NCBI RefSeq assembly: GCF_003605635.1
Contig: NZ_QMDW01000012.1
Coordinates: 20,234-84,233, forward strand
Length of the DNA: 64,000 bases
DNA from: Halonotius pteroides
GTDB lineage: Archaea > Halobacteriota > Halobacteria > Halobacteriales > Haloferacaceae
Direction of reading: 5' to 3'
Shown here: in pieces, positions 45,163 to 53,424 of the stretch
Layout of the letters: every line of letters starts with the position of its first letter
How positions within the stretch are numbered: the first letter of the stretch is position 1
The notes under the pieces: model-generated
The model's database searches: none
What the model was told of the DNA's origin: nothing
The model's input: the letters and a program-made list of their open reading frames with translations, nothing else
Position numbers and translations under genes: made by a program

Positions 45163-45245
45163 ACCAGAGGGAGGCGATCCGGACGGATAGCGGTTGTGTC
45201 CGCCAGTCGGCGTGTTTTTATTGCTGCCAGCGGTACCGGAGGCAA

Positions 45246-45503
45246 ATGCAACTCGGGATCCTTGATCTACTTGGGCTTGCGACCACGCTGGTCTTCGCTA
45301 TCCCGGTCGCCAACTTCGGCGTCACGAAGCTCTTAGCCGGCGAGGCGGTCGTCGGGGCCGCGTTACTCGGCGTCGGCGTGGCGATGGTCATCCTCCCACA
45401 CTACGTTCTCGACCCGAAACGGGTTCTCGTAGGGCTCCTGCGCGGGCTCCTCCCCGCCCGGCTGCGTGGAACCGCGGGGACTGACGACCAACCGGAACGG
45501 TAG
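45246..45503 (+). CDS. Small membrane protein, DUF7533-like
   Basis: An 85-residue protein with two hydrophobic helices (about 5-28 and 33-54) and a basic tail (DPKRVLVGLLRGLLPARLRG). Resembles haloarchaeal DUF7533 from memory. It is divergent from riboflavin synthase. Function unknown. Confidence 0.7.
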   Translation: MQLGILDLLGLATTLVFAIPVANFGVTKLLAGEAVVGAALLGVGVAMVILPHYVLDPKRVLVGLLRGLLPARLRGTAGTDDQPER

Positions 45504-45743
45504 TTGATCCGCTCTTGGCGACGCTGGTGAAACAGTCATCTGAAGGGTGATATGGGACTGTTCGGAGTGCTAACTATAGAGGTTAATTTTGTAACATATA
45601 TCCTGGCAGAAATAATATATGTGTGTTTCACTATGCTTAGCAAGAGCCTGGTTTTTGACAAGAACAAATTGTCTACAGCTTAACATTGGGTATGAAGTGT
45701 CTCACAGTGTTATTACGGACACACATGACCGAGAGTAATAAAC

Positions 45744-46148
45744 ATGACCACCAGATACTTTGAAGCTGACTTTGCGACCGTTGAATACGATGATGAGACC
45801 AATATCGTTATCTCAAAGATGACCGGTTACCCTGGAGAAACTTAATTTCGGAAGTATATGGATAGCATTATTACTGCAGTTGATGAGACTGGCTGTCAAA
45901 ATGTGTTGGCCGATACACGGGATCACCCACCGTTGCCGAAATCCGACATCCGTTGGAGCGCCGAAAGTTGGGGCCCAAAGGCCGAGGTCGCTGGGGTTGA
46001 CAAAATCGCGGCCTTGGCTACTCAGCATGTGGTCACGAAAATGACACTTGATAGCGTCACAGAACAATCAACGGCTGATGATATTGAGCGTCAGTATTTT
46101 CTGAAGTTTCATGAAGCTGTGCAGTGGCTCACCGATGAGCCACCGTAG
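45744..46148 (+). pseudogene. STAS/SpoIIAA-like gene broken by one in-frame stop codon
   Basis: From ATG 45744 the frame reads MTTRYFEADFATVEYDDETN... for 33 codons, meets TAA at 45843-45845, then continues in the same frame with FRKYMDSIITAVDETGCQNVLADTR... to 46148. The joined 134-codon product resembles haloarchaeal STAS/SEC14-like proteins (strand VEYDDETNIVISKMTGYPGE, then FRKYMD helix, then NVLADTR), so one substitution (for example CAA or GAA to TAA) would explain the break. The downstream part could start at ATG 45858, but would lack the first strands. The flanks are AT-rich, consistent with a recently acquired or decaying locus. Confidence 0.7.
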
Positions 46149-46236
46149 TCTGCTGTATACGCGCCGTCCATTTTGTACTGCCCATCCTGATAGAAACCCG
46201 ATAAACCGTTTCCTATCTTCAACAGGAGCCAGCTGA

Positions 46237-47496
46237 TTAGTCCTCGTCTGTAGTCGGCGTCAGTGAAATCGGGGCGTCGATGAGTCGCTCCCCGCCGTCG
46301 GCTGTCACATCGATCAGGGAGCCGAGACGGATCTTCCCGTACTCGGGGTCGACAACGCCCGTTTCGACAGCAAGAACCGACCCTGCCTGCAGAGTGCCGT
46401 CGTCGGCAGGACTCGGCGCTTCGGCCGGCGTGAGGCCGACACCGTGGACGGTGGCCCATCCGCCGGCGTCATCGGTGGTGTCAGCGTCGCCAGCGTCATC
46501 GTTTGAGCGTGAACGCGGCGGAAAGCCGTAGGCTGTCAGCTCCGCAGTCGCTTCGGCGGCGACCGTCTCAACGGTGTCGCCGGGCTCGCAGTGGTGGCGC
46601 ACAGCAGTCTGGGCGGCCTTCGCGGCGACGAAGGCGCGGCGATCCCAGCCACCGTCGCTGTCGACGACGACGGTACGGGTGAGATGGCCGTGATAGCCGT
46701 GTGGCCCCCGGGGAGCGAGGTGGACAACGATCCCGTCGCTGGCCGGCAACGACTCAGTCAGATCGGTGTCGGCGGCGCGAACCCGAACCGTTTCCGGGGT
46801 GACGCCACCGCCGGCGAGGGCAGCAGCGACCTTGCGTTCGATCTGTTTGGCCGAAAGCGGGTCGCCATCGAGATGGAGGACACCGTCAGTCGCTCTGCTC
46901 CCAGCGAGTAGTTCGTGTACTCGCCGCAACCCGTTGGCGGCACCGCGTTGGACAGCTGTGAGACAGTCGCGTTCGGCCGGAGTTTTGCTGGCGCGAGCGT
47001 CAGTGAGTGCCGTCGTCGAGGAGAGCCGATAACCGGCCTGCTGGAGGCGAACCGCGGTGTCGTGGGGGAGCTGCCCCGGCACTCGGAGTGTCCCGACACC
47101 CGGAGTGTCGAGATGATCGGCAAGCACCGACACAACGTGGCTACCCGGTGGGGTCTGTGGCTCTCGCGTCGCAATCGCGCGGCTGCGGACGGTCGCTGTC
47201 GTGTCGGCTGATTCAAGAGTAACAAAATCGTCAACAGCGGGGGTGCGGTCGGCCGTCGAGACGCAGTAGATCGCGTGCAGGTCGCCACCGCCGGTTGGAA
47301 TACAGACGACAGCAGCCGCCTGGTGTGGCGGTGGCGTTCGGGTTAGATAGCGACGCGCAGGATCATCGCCGCGAGCGACATGGACAAAGCCGACAGCTTC
47401 TGGCTCGGCGAGTGGCTCACCAAGCGCGGCAATGCCGGCCTGCGGCGGCTCCGACACCGGCCACACCGCGGTGGAGCGGCCAGCCGGCGGGCTCAC
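46237..47496 (-). CDS. M24 (Xaa-Pro peptidase-like) family protein with altered metal ligands
   Basis: A 419-residue protein with a creatinase N-terminal-like domain (1-165) and a pita-bread domain. The Asp/Asp/His/Glu/Glu metal set of active M24 enzymes is incomplete: the GYHGDxTRT position reads GYHGHLTRT, and the last Glu position reads RLGSLIDVT, while His (TVHGVGL) and Glu (LAVETGV) remain. An acidic insertion (about 334-350, NDDAGDADTTDDAGG) interrupts the domain. It may be a non-peptidase paralogue. Its start overlaps the upstream UvrD-type helicase stop by 4 bp, so the two are coupled. Confidence 0.75.
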   Translation of the reverse strand: MSPPAGRSTAVWPVSEPPQAGIAALGEPLAEPEAVGFVHVARGDDPARRYLTRTPPPHQAAAVVCIPTGGGDLHAIYCVSTADRTPAVDDFVTLESADTTATVRSRAIATREPQTPPGSHVVSVLADHLDTPGVGTLRVPGQLPHDTAVRLQQAGYRLSSTTALTDARASKTPAERDCLTAVQRGAANGLRRVHELLAGSRATDGVLHLDGDPLSAKQIERKVAAALAGGGVTPETVRVRAADTDLTESLPASDGIVVHLAPRGPHGYHGHLTRTVVVDSDGGWDRRAFVAAKAAQTAVRHHCEPGDTVETVAAEATAELTAYGFPPRSRSNDDAGDADTTDDAGGWATVHGVGLTPAEAPSPADDGTLQAGSVLAVETGVVDPEYGKIRLGSLIDVTADGGERLIDAPISLTPTTDED

Positions 47497-49361
47497 GGCT
47501 CGGGTTCAGGAGGTTCCGGCTCCGCCGCCTCAACAGCATCAAGCAGTTCTTGCGGGGGCTCATCGCGGATCTCGTTGTGCAACAGCACACTGATCGGAAC
47601 CGTCGGCGCGCCGTCGATCAGATTTTCGAGCAAAACGAGCCGTTCCCGCGCCCGGCTCATCCCGACGTAGAACACCCGGCGCTCGTTGTCGGTCAACAGT
47701 GGCACGGGGTCGGTGTGTTTGGTGAACTTGTCGTCGTCGACGGTCGTCGGGTCGGCCGTTTCCTCGTGACCGGAGACGGTCGCGGCCATCTGCTCGACGA
47801 CCTTCTCTGTGAGATCGGTGCCAACGAAGACGTGATCGGCTTCCCGGCCCTTCGCGGAGTGGATCGTGCCGACGCGAACCGTCGTCGGATCGAGACCGGC
47901 GTAGTCGCCGTTGAAGTAGGCGTCGACGGAGGTGCGCTGGAAGTTTGTAACCTTCCGCATCATGTCGCCGGCCGACTCAGGGTCGGGCATAAACGGCGCG
48001 AACTCCTCGACATCGTCGGGGGCAAGCGGGATCTCCGCGAGATCATCGAGCTCGGCGTCCTCTTCTTTGGCTTCGAGGAAGTCATAGAACTCCTCGCGGT
48101 CGTTGGAGCCAAACGTCGAATCCTGAAGCATATCGGCGAGTCGCCGCCCCTGCAACAGCGTGAGCTCCTCGCCGGCATCGAAGGCCTCGATGGCGCGAAC
48201 GTAGTCAGTCAGCCGGTCGGTCCACAGTCGCTGGTCAGTAAGGGCTTTAAACGGGATCCCCTCATCAACAAACTCCTCGATGAACTGGAACAGTTGGTAC
48301 CGCGCGCGGAACAACAGCATGACGCTGCCCTCCTCGGCGTCGACAGTGTAGCGGACGTTGCGAACGAGCTCGAGAATCGAGGCGTTTTCGACGGCCTCAA
48401 CGGTTCCCCCCTCTTTTCGCGGTTTGAGATCCTTCTCCTGTCGTTTGTCGAGATGGCGGATCTCCTGATTGACGACGGTGAGAATGTTAGAGGGAAGCCG
48501 GTAGGAGTTCGGCAGAATCTCGTCTTCATCACGCTCGGCGTCAAGCAGGAGGTTCGGATCGGCACCCTGCCAAGCGTAGACAACTTGGTCGTCGTCGCCG
48601 GCGATCAACACCTGCTGCATGTGGGGTTTCCACTCCTCGAAAACCGCGTACTGCAGCGTGGTGATATCCTGGAACTCGTCGATAACGAGATAGTCAACGT
48701 TCGGGAGCAACGACCGCTGGGCGACGCGTTCGAGCATGTCGGCAAAGCCGACCAGCCCGTTGTCACCCTTGTAGTTCCGCCAGGCCCGGATCGCTTCAGG
48801 GATATCGATGCGGTCGTCGTCGGCTGTCCACGTCGGCGTGTACTTGTTGCCCTCCTGAGCGTTGGGGTCTTCATCCGGCGGGAGGCGAACTTCTTCGACG
48901 TTCCACTGGAAGGGGACATCGTACCAATCGGTGACCTCTCGGCGGGTGCGCTGGAGCCACTGACTGGTGGCGATGATCTTGTTGCCGATGGTTGTCGAGC
49001 GGGCGGTGCGGCGACCGCCGCTTTTGTACTCGTCCTCGTACTCGATGCCGTACTCCTCACAGAACGCCTCTTTGTCGTCTTCGCCGACGACATCACCGCG
49101 GGAGAGATCCAACAGCTCGTAGGCTTTCGCGTGCATCGTACAGACATTGCCTTTGAGCGCGCGCGGTGTGGTCTCGAGCCGCTCGGCGAGCCGTTCTCGT
49201 ATCTCAGCGGCAGCCGCACGGGTGTAGGAGACGACGAGGATATCGCGTGGATCGGTGTCGTCGTCTTCGAGGATGGTTTCGACGCGGTCAAGAAGGGCGG
49301 TGGTTTTCCCGCTGCCGGGACCGCCGAACAAGCGGGTGAGTGTGCCGTCCGTGGTGCTCAT
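47493..49361 (-). CDS. UvrD/Rep-type superfamily 1 DNA helicase
   Basis: The 622-residue ATP-dependent 3'-5' helicase has Walker A GGPGSGKTT (about 13-21), motif II VIDEFQD, motif III GDDDQVVYAWQGA, motif V VGTIHSAKGREADHVFV and motif VI VGMSRARERLVL. It is shorter than bacterial UvrD but typical of haloarchaea; the C-terminus is Pro/Glu-rich. Start ATG 49361 (MSTTDGT). Likely a DNA repair helicase. It overlaps the M24 gene by 4 bp at the 3' end. Confidence 0.9.
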   Translation of the reverse strand: MSTTDGTLTRLFGGPGSGKTTALLDRVETILEDDDTDPRDILVVSYTRAAAAEIRERLAERLETTPRALKGNVCTMHAKAYELLDLSRGDVVGEDDKEAFCEEYGIEYEDEYKSGGRRTARSTTIGNKIIATSQWLQRTRREVTDWYDVPFQWNVEEVRLPPDEDPNAQEGNKYTPTWTADDDRIDIPEAIRAWRNYKGDNGLVGFADMLERVAQRSLLPNVDYLVIDEFQDITTLQYAVFEEWKPHMQQVLIAGDDDQVVYAWQGADPNLLLDAERDEDEILPNSYRLPSNILTVVNQEIRHLDKRQEKDLKPRKEGGTVEAVENASILELVRNVRYTVDAEEGSVMLLFRARYQLFQFIEEFVDEGIPFKALTDQRLWTDRLTDYVRAIEAFDAGEELTLLQGRRLADMLQDSTFGSNDREEFYDFLEAKEEDAELDDLAEIPLAPDDVEEFAPFMPDPESAGDMMRKVTNFQRTSVDAYFNGDYAGLDPTTVRVGTIHSAKGREADHVFVGTDLTEKVVEQMAATVSGHEETADPTTVDDDKFTKHTDPVPLLTDNERRVFYVGMSRARERLVLLENLIDGAPTVPISVLLHNEIRDEPPQELLDAVEAAEPEPPEPEP

Positions 49362-49434
49362 TGTAGAACGCACATGTGACCCGGCGTGATAAACAACATG
49401 GCTTCACGCCCATCAACAGGGCAAAAAGAGTGAG

Positions 49435-49617
49435 TTATCCGCCGGGCTGCCAGCCACAGACAGAGCAGGCCGTCGCCGTCTGGTCGTTGAGGCCGCTACA
49501 CTCCGGGCACTGCTTCTTGTTGTACGACTCGTCCCAGCCGGCCGGTTCCGTTTCGTGTCCGTTTGCTGAGAGAAACTCGTCGAACAACTCGTCGTCCGTG
49601 GACTGTGCTTTTGACAT
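49435..49617 (-). CDS. HVO_0416-type small zinc finger protein
   Basis: The 60-residue protein (ATG 49617, MSKAQSTDDELFDEFL) has two CxxC pairs, CPEC and CSVC, separated by 10-12 residues, ending in GWQPGG. It matches the haloarchaeal HVO_0416 zinc-finger family from memory. Small zinc-finger proteins of Haloferax affect growth and biofilm, but the role here is unknown. Confidence 0.8.
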   Translation of the reverse strand: MSKAQSTDDELFDEFLSANGHETEPAGWDESYNKKQCPECSGLNDQTATACSVCGWQPGG

Positions 49618-49708
49618 TGCGGTTCGTGGTAACGTGTACCACATATATAGTATTTGTGGCGTGCGGGACGAACTGGGTGATCGCCAACGACCAAAGCGGA
49701 TAAACCGC

Positions 49709-51226
49709 TTAGAGATTGTACAGCGCGCTGTATTTGTCGGTCACATACTCGGTGAAGGCGTCGGCCCCCAACGGCTCGCCGGTCGCGTGTTCGACTAAGG
49801 CGTCGGTCTCGTATCGCCGACCGTGCTGGTGGATATTTGTCCGCAGCCACTCCCCAAGCGGCTCAAAGTCGCCATCGCGGATCGTCGCGTCGAGATCGTC
49901 GATCTCGCGGTCGGCGGCAGCGTGCAGTTGGGCAGCCAGCACGCTCCCCAGCGAGTACGTCGGGAAGTAGCCGAAGTTGCCGTGACTCCAGTGGATATCC
50001 TGGAGGCACCCAAGCGCGTCGGATGGCGGGGTGAGCCCGAGATACTCCTCGTAGAGTCGGTTCCAGCGATCCGGTACGTCGTCGACGGCGAGGTCGCCGT
50101 TGATGAGCTCGCGTTCGATGGTGAATCGGATGATGATATGCAGGTGGTAGGTGAGCTCGTCGGCCTCAACCCGAATGAGATTCTCGTCGTGTACCTGGTT
50201 GGCAGCCTCGTAGGCCTCGCGCGGCGACAGGTTACTCGTCTGTGGGAACGCCTCTTGCAGCTTCGGCAACAACAGCTCCCAAAACGCCGCCGAACGGCCG
50301 ACATGGTTCTCCCAGAGCCGCGATTGGGACTCGTGAACCGACAGATCGCGGTGGTTTCCGAGTGGCGTGCCGAAGTCGTCGTCTGGCAGCCCAAGCGTGT
50401 AGGAGGCGTGGCCGAACTCGTGGATTGTCGAGGTGAGCGCGCCGAGTGGATCGTGCTCGTCGAACCGGGTGGTGATCCGGGCGTCAAACTGGTTGCCCGA
50501 GGTGAACGGATGCGTCGAGGTGTCGAGCCGGCCACGGTCGAAATCATAGCCAAGCAGTTCCAGCACCTCACGGGAGAACGACTCCTGGGTGTCGGTATCG
50601 AAGGTGCCCTCAAAAGCATCGGTCGCAAGGTCGGCGTCCGACGCACGGATTTCCTCGATCAGGGGTACCAGCGTCTCTCTGAGTTCATCAAGAATCGCAG
50701 TTGCCTTTTCGAGCGACAGACACGGCTCGTATTCCGCAAACAACACGGCATAGGGGTCGGCGTCGGGATCGATGTGCGCGGCGTACTGGCGTTTGAGCTC
50801 GACGAGGCGTTCGAGATGTGGAGCAAACTCCGCAAAGTCGTCGTGTTCGCGGGCGGACTCCCACGCGCCGAGGGCCTCGGTGGTCGCCGTCGAGACCTCC
50901 TCGATGAGATCACGCGGGACGCGGGCAGCCCGAACGTACTTTCGACGAACCTCACGGACGACAGCCTGCTGTTCGGGTGTGAGCGATGCGTCGTCAAGCG
51001 CCTCAAGCTGCTTGCCAACGTCGCCGTCGACCAACAGTTCGTGGCTGATCGACGACAGTGTCGACAGCTGTGTCGAGCGGGCGGGGGTTCCGCCCTCGGG
51101 CATTATCACCTGTTGATCCCACGAGAGCACCTCGGTCGCACTCTCGACGGCGTTGTACCGGGTGATCTCATCGAGCAGTTCCGTATACGCCGCTGGGGGC
51201 TCAGTCTGTGTTGCGTCAGTTGCCAT
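49709..51226 (-). CDS. Metallocarboxypeptidase M32 (Taq type)
   Basis: A 505-residue zinc carboxypeptidase. The active-site HEFGH is at 269-273; a downstream zinc Glu is in the [14 protein letters not shown] segment (about 299-312). Length matches the family. It releases C-terminal residues from peptides. Start ATG 51226 (MATDATQTE). It is followed upstream, on the same strand, by an M20 peptidase, suggesting a peptide-degradation pair. Confidence 0.93.
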   Translation of the reverse strand: MATDATQTEPPAAYTELLDEITRYNAVESATEVLSWDQQVIMPEGGTPARSTQLSTLSSISHELLVDGDVGKQLEALDDASLTPEQQAVVREVRRKYVRAARVPRDLIEEVSTATTEALGAWESAREHDDFAEFAPHLERLVELKRQYAAHIDPDADPYAVLFAEYEPCLSLEKATAILDELRETLVPLIEEIRASDADLATDAFEGTFDTDTQESFSREVLELLGYDFDRGRLDTSTHPFTSGNQFDARITTRFDEHDPLGALTSTIHEFGHASYTLGLPDDDFGTPLGNHRDLSVHESQSRLWENHVGRSAAFWELLLPKLQEAFPQTSNLSPREAYEAANQVHDENLIRVEADELTYHLHIIIRFTIERELINGDLAVDDVPDRWNRLYEEYLGLTPPSDALGCLQDIHWSHGNFGYFPTYSLGSVLAAQLHAAADREIDDLDATIRDGDFEPLGEWLRTNIHQHGRRYETDALVEHATGEPLGADAFTEYVTDKYSALYNL

Positions 51227-51276
51227 ACCGTCTGTTGCGGCTACGATCGTATCAACGCACTGCTGGGTGCGATTGA

Positions 51277-52371
51277 CTACGGTGGCGTCTCGGCGACACG
51301 CCGATACAGCTCGTAACACCGCTCAAGGGCGTCGATCGAGACGCTCTCGGTTGCCGTATGTGCCTCACCGGGTTCGGCTGCCCCACAGACAACGCAGTCA
51401 GTGCCGGCGTTCGCCAGCCAGCCCGCGTCGGTCGCATGTGGTTTGACGACCTGCTGAGGTTCACCCGATTGCACGACGTCGGCCGCTGTGAGAACGCGAT
51501 CGGCAAACGCCGGGTCGTCACAGGCCATCGGCGGGAGATCCTGGTCGACCGTCCATTCGATGCCCGCGATCGATTCGGCCGCGGCGAGGTCGGCGCGGTC
51601 GCCGGGCACGGTTCGCTCGTCGACCGTCACCGTACACTGGTCGGGGATCACGTTCCATGCCGAGCCGCCATCAATCTCGGTAACGGCGATGCTCCCGGAG
51701 AACTCGTTGCCGAGCACCGTCGTTTCGGGGACATCGAGTGACCGGACGATATCGACCGCATCGCAGGCGCGATAGACCGCGTTGTCGGCGTCGTCGGGCC
51801 GACTGGCGTGGCCCGCGGTGCCGCTGGCGGTGAGCGTACTTCCGCGGCGGCCCTTGTGGGCGACCGCAACATCGGTGACACCGGCCGCGGAGTAGCCGGT
51901 CGAGCCCTCGGTAACGATGGCGGTATCGGGCGCAAACCCCTCGTCTATTGCTGCCTGTGCACCGATCCCACCCTGTTCCTCGCCGGCAAAGCTCGCAAAC
52001 ACGAGCTCGGTTGCGGGCTCAGCGTCCCGAACGGCCAGCAGCGCGGCCGCCAGTGAGCCTTTCATATCGGCGGTGCCACGCCCGTAGAGTCGGCCATCAC
52101 GACGCTCAATGCGGTACGCACCGTCGGCGTCGAGTTGGTCGTCAGCCGGTGGGACGACATCATGGTGGCCGACGAACGCGAGGGAAGTAGTCGGTGACGA
52201 GCCACCTGACTGGCGGCGGGCGATCACGTTGCCGGCGTCGTCACGGCGGACGGTCGCGGCTGTTTCGTCACGAAGCCAGTTGGCGATGAAATCGCCGGCA
52301 GCGGTCTCATCGGTGTGGCTTGGGATCTCGACGAGTGAGGTAGTAAGCGAGGCGATTGCCTCTCGAGTCAT
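51277..52371 (-). CDS. M20 family metallopeptidase (ArgE/DapE-like deacylase)
   Basis: A 364-residue zinc enzyme. Metal ligands are His69 or His70 with Asp71 (GHHDVVP), Asp102 (GTADMKG), the general base Glu131 and Glu132 (AGEEQGG), and the dimerisation domain in the middle (KGRRGSTLTASGTAGHASRP). Substrate could be N-acyl amino acids or dipeptides. It lies 50 bp upstream of M32. Start ATG 52371. Confidence 0.88.
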   Translation of the reverse strand: MTREAIASLTTSLVEIPSHTDETAAGDFIANWLRDETAATVRRDDAGNVIARRQSGGSSPTTSLAFVGHHDVVPPADDQLDADGAYRIERRDGRLYGRGTADMKGSLAAALLAVRDAEPATELVFASFAGEEQGGIGAQAAIDEGFAPDTAIVTEGSTGYSAAGVTDVAVAHKGRRGSTLTASGTAGHASRPDDADNAVYRACDAVDIVRSLDVPETTVLGNEFSGSIAVTEIDGGSAWNVIPDQCTVTVDERTVPGDRADLAAAESIAGIEWTVDQDLPPMACDDPAFADRVLTAADVVQSGEPQQVVKPHATDAGWLANAGTDCVVCGAAEPGEAHTATESVSIDALERCYELYRRVAETPP

Positions 52372-52438
52372 ACCTCAACTGGTGTGGTGGCAGTAAAAGT
52401 TCCACTGTTGACGAGATAGTACGGTGAGACCACTGAAT

Positions 52439-52464
52439 AAAAAACCGAACCGGACAGCCGGTTC
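52439..52464 (-). terminator. Intrinsic-type terminator after the archaellin gene
   Basis: On the minus strand a perfect stem GAACCGG-CTGT-CCGGTTC (52447-52464) is followed after GG by six T residues (52439-52444). It lies 27 bp past the archaellin stop codon, and it is the clearest hairpin-plus-T-run in the window. Archaea mostly need only the T-run, so the hairpin may serve RNA stability. Confidence 0.65.
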
Positions 52465-52491
52465 GTTAACAGCAGCGAGATAGCAGTCGAG

Positions 52492-53082
52492 TTAGAGGAT
52501 GTAGCTGGAGTCGCTTTCGATGTTCCGCGGTGTCTTCAGCTCCGTGAACGTCTGTCCGCCTGCAGGAGCTTGGATGATGAGTTTTATTCGCTCTGATTCT
52601 CTGAGCGGATCAACGCTGCTTGCGTTGGTGAGATTGATCTGTGAGATCAGTAGATCTTCCTGATCTTTGAGAACGGATCCATCGTCGCTTTCCATTCCTT
52701 GCTTCTGGAAGTGTGTGATTACGTTACTGTTCGTGTCGTTATTCCCTTCAATCACACCTGCCATCCCTCTCGGACTAGAAACCGTGTACGATGCTTGGCT
52801 GACATTAACTGGGTCAGAGCCAGATGCCAACCGAAGCGACGCATTGATCTCCGTTATTGCAGCGTCATCAGTAGAATCGTTAGAGTAACCAACGACCTCA
52901 CCGATCTGGATGACATCACTGACCTCGGCGGTTGTTTCTTCACCCGTTTGCTGTGCTTGTGCCTGTAGGAGGCCGGCAGTGTTGATCAGAACGCCCGCGG
53001 CGATCGCGGCGACTAACACCATCGCGATGAACACGATGAGCGTTCCAATCCCCACCTGACCTCTGGATTCTGTGTCGAACAT
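52492..53082 (-). CDS. Archaellin (archaeal flagellin) or archaellin-like pilin
   Basis: The 196-residue protein has an archaellin-type signal: basic MFDTESRG, cleavage expected after Gly8 by prepilin peptidase, then [25 protein letters not shown] hydrophobic core and [30 protein letters not shown]. The globular domain has several Asn-x-Ser/Thr sites for N-glycosylation. No other arl/fla genes are in the window, so this is an extra archaellin away from the main operon. The promoter and terminator around it suggest a monocistronic unit. Confidence 0.88.
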   Translation of the reverse strand: MFDTESRGQVGIGTLIVFIAMVLVAAIAAGVLINTAGLLQAQAQQTGEETTAEVSDVIQIGEVVGYSNDSTDDAAITEINASLRLASGSDPVNVSQASYTVSSPRGMAGVIEGNNDTNSNVITHFQKQGMESDDGSVLKDQEDLLISQINLTNASSVDPLRESERIKLIIQAPAGGQTFTELKTPRNIESDSSYIL

Positions 53083-53138
53083 GGTAGTTTGCGCCTGCCC
53101 GGAACGGCCTGACGCTAATAGAGGTAACTGAGAGAATA

Positions 53139-53147
53139 GATATAAAC
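53139..53147 (-). promoter_or_regulatory. TATA-like box for the archaellin gene
   Basis: On the minus strand GTTTATATC lies about 58-65 nt before the archaellin ATG, leaving a short untranslated leader of roughly 30 nt. An interrupted palindrome TTATC-ATCTAA-GATAA (about 53160-53175) lies just upstream. The rest of the 53083-53424 interval is AT-rich and gene-free. Confidence 0.45.
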
Positions 53148-53383
53148 ATCGCGTTCAAATTATCATCTAAGATAATACAAGCAAAGTTACAGGACATAAC
53201 CCGCTTTCATCTGCTGATTTTGATAGCTGCTGTAAATTATTAATGCTTTCTGTTTATGATTTATTTTAATGTATTTTTTCTGGTACTTCTGGCGATAACA
53301 CAGTGTTGAAGCGGTGAGAACTGCCGCCTGAGACGAGAGGCCAACGGTGGGTGACCACCGGCCCAAGCGAAAGTCATCATCGC

Positions 53384-53404
53384 CACGCATCACGCTTATG
53401 CGTG
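53384..53404 (+). promoter_or_regulatory. Inverted repeat overlapping the PIN-ATPase promoter
   Basis: CACGCAT-CACGCTT-ATGCGTG is a perfect 7-bp inverted repeat. Its right half overlaps a TATA-like position about 25 nt before the ATG at 53425. It could be an operator or chance; no regulator is linked. Confidence 0.35.
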
Positions 53405-53424
53405 CGCCCGGAGTATACATTGGT

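Noticed and set aside
47295..49379. A 694-codon plus-strand open frame
   Set aside because: It is the complement of the UvrD-type helicase, M24 junction and shows no protein motifs.
49823..51316. A 497-codon plus-strand open frame
   Set aside because: It is antisense to the M32 carboxypeptidase containing HEFGH.
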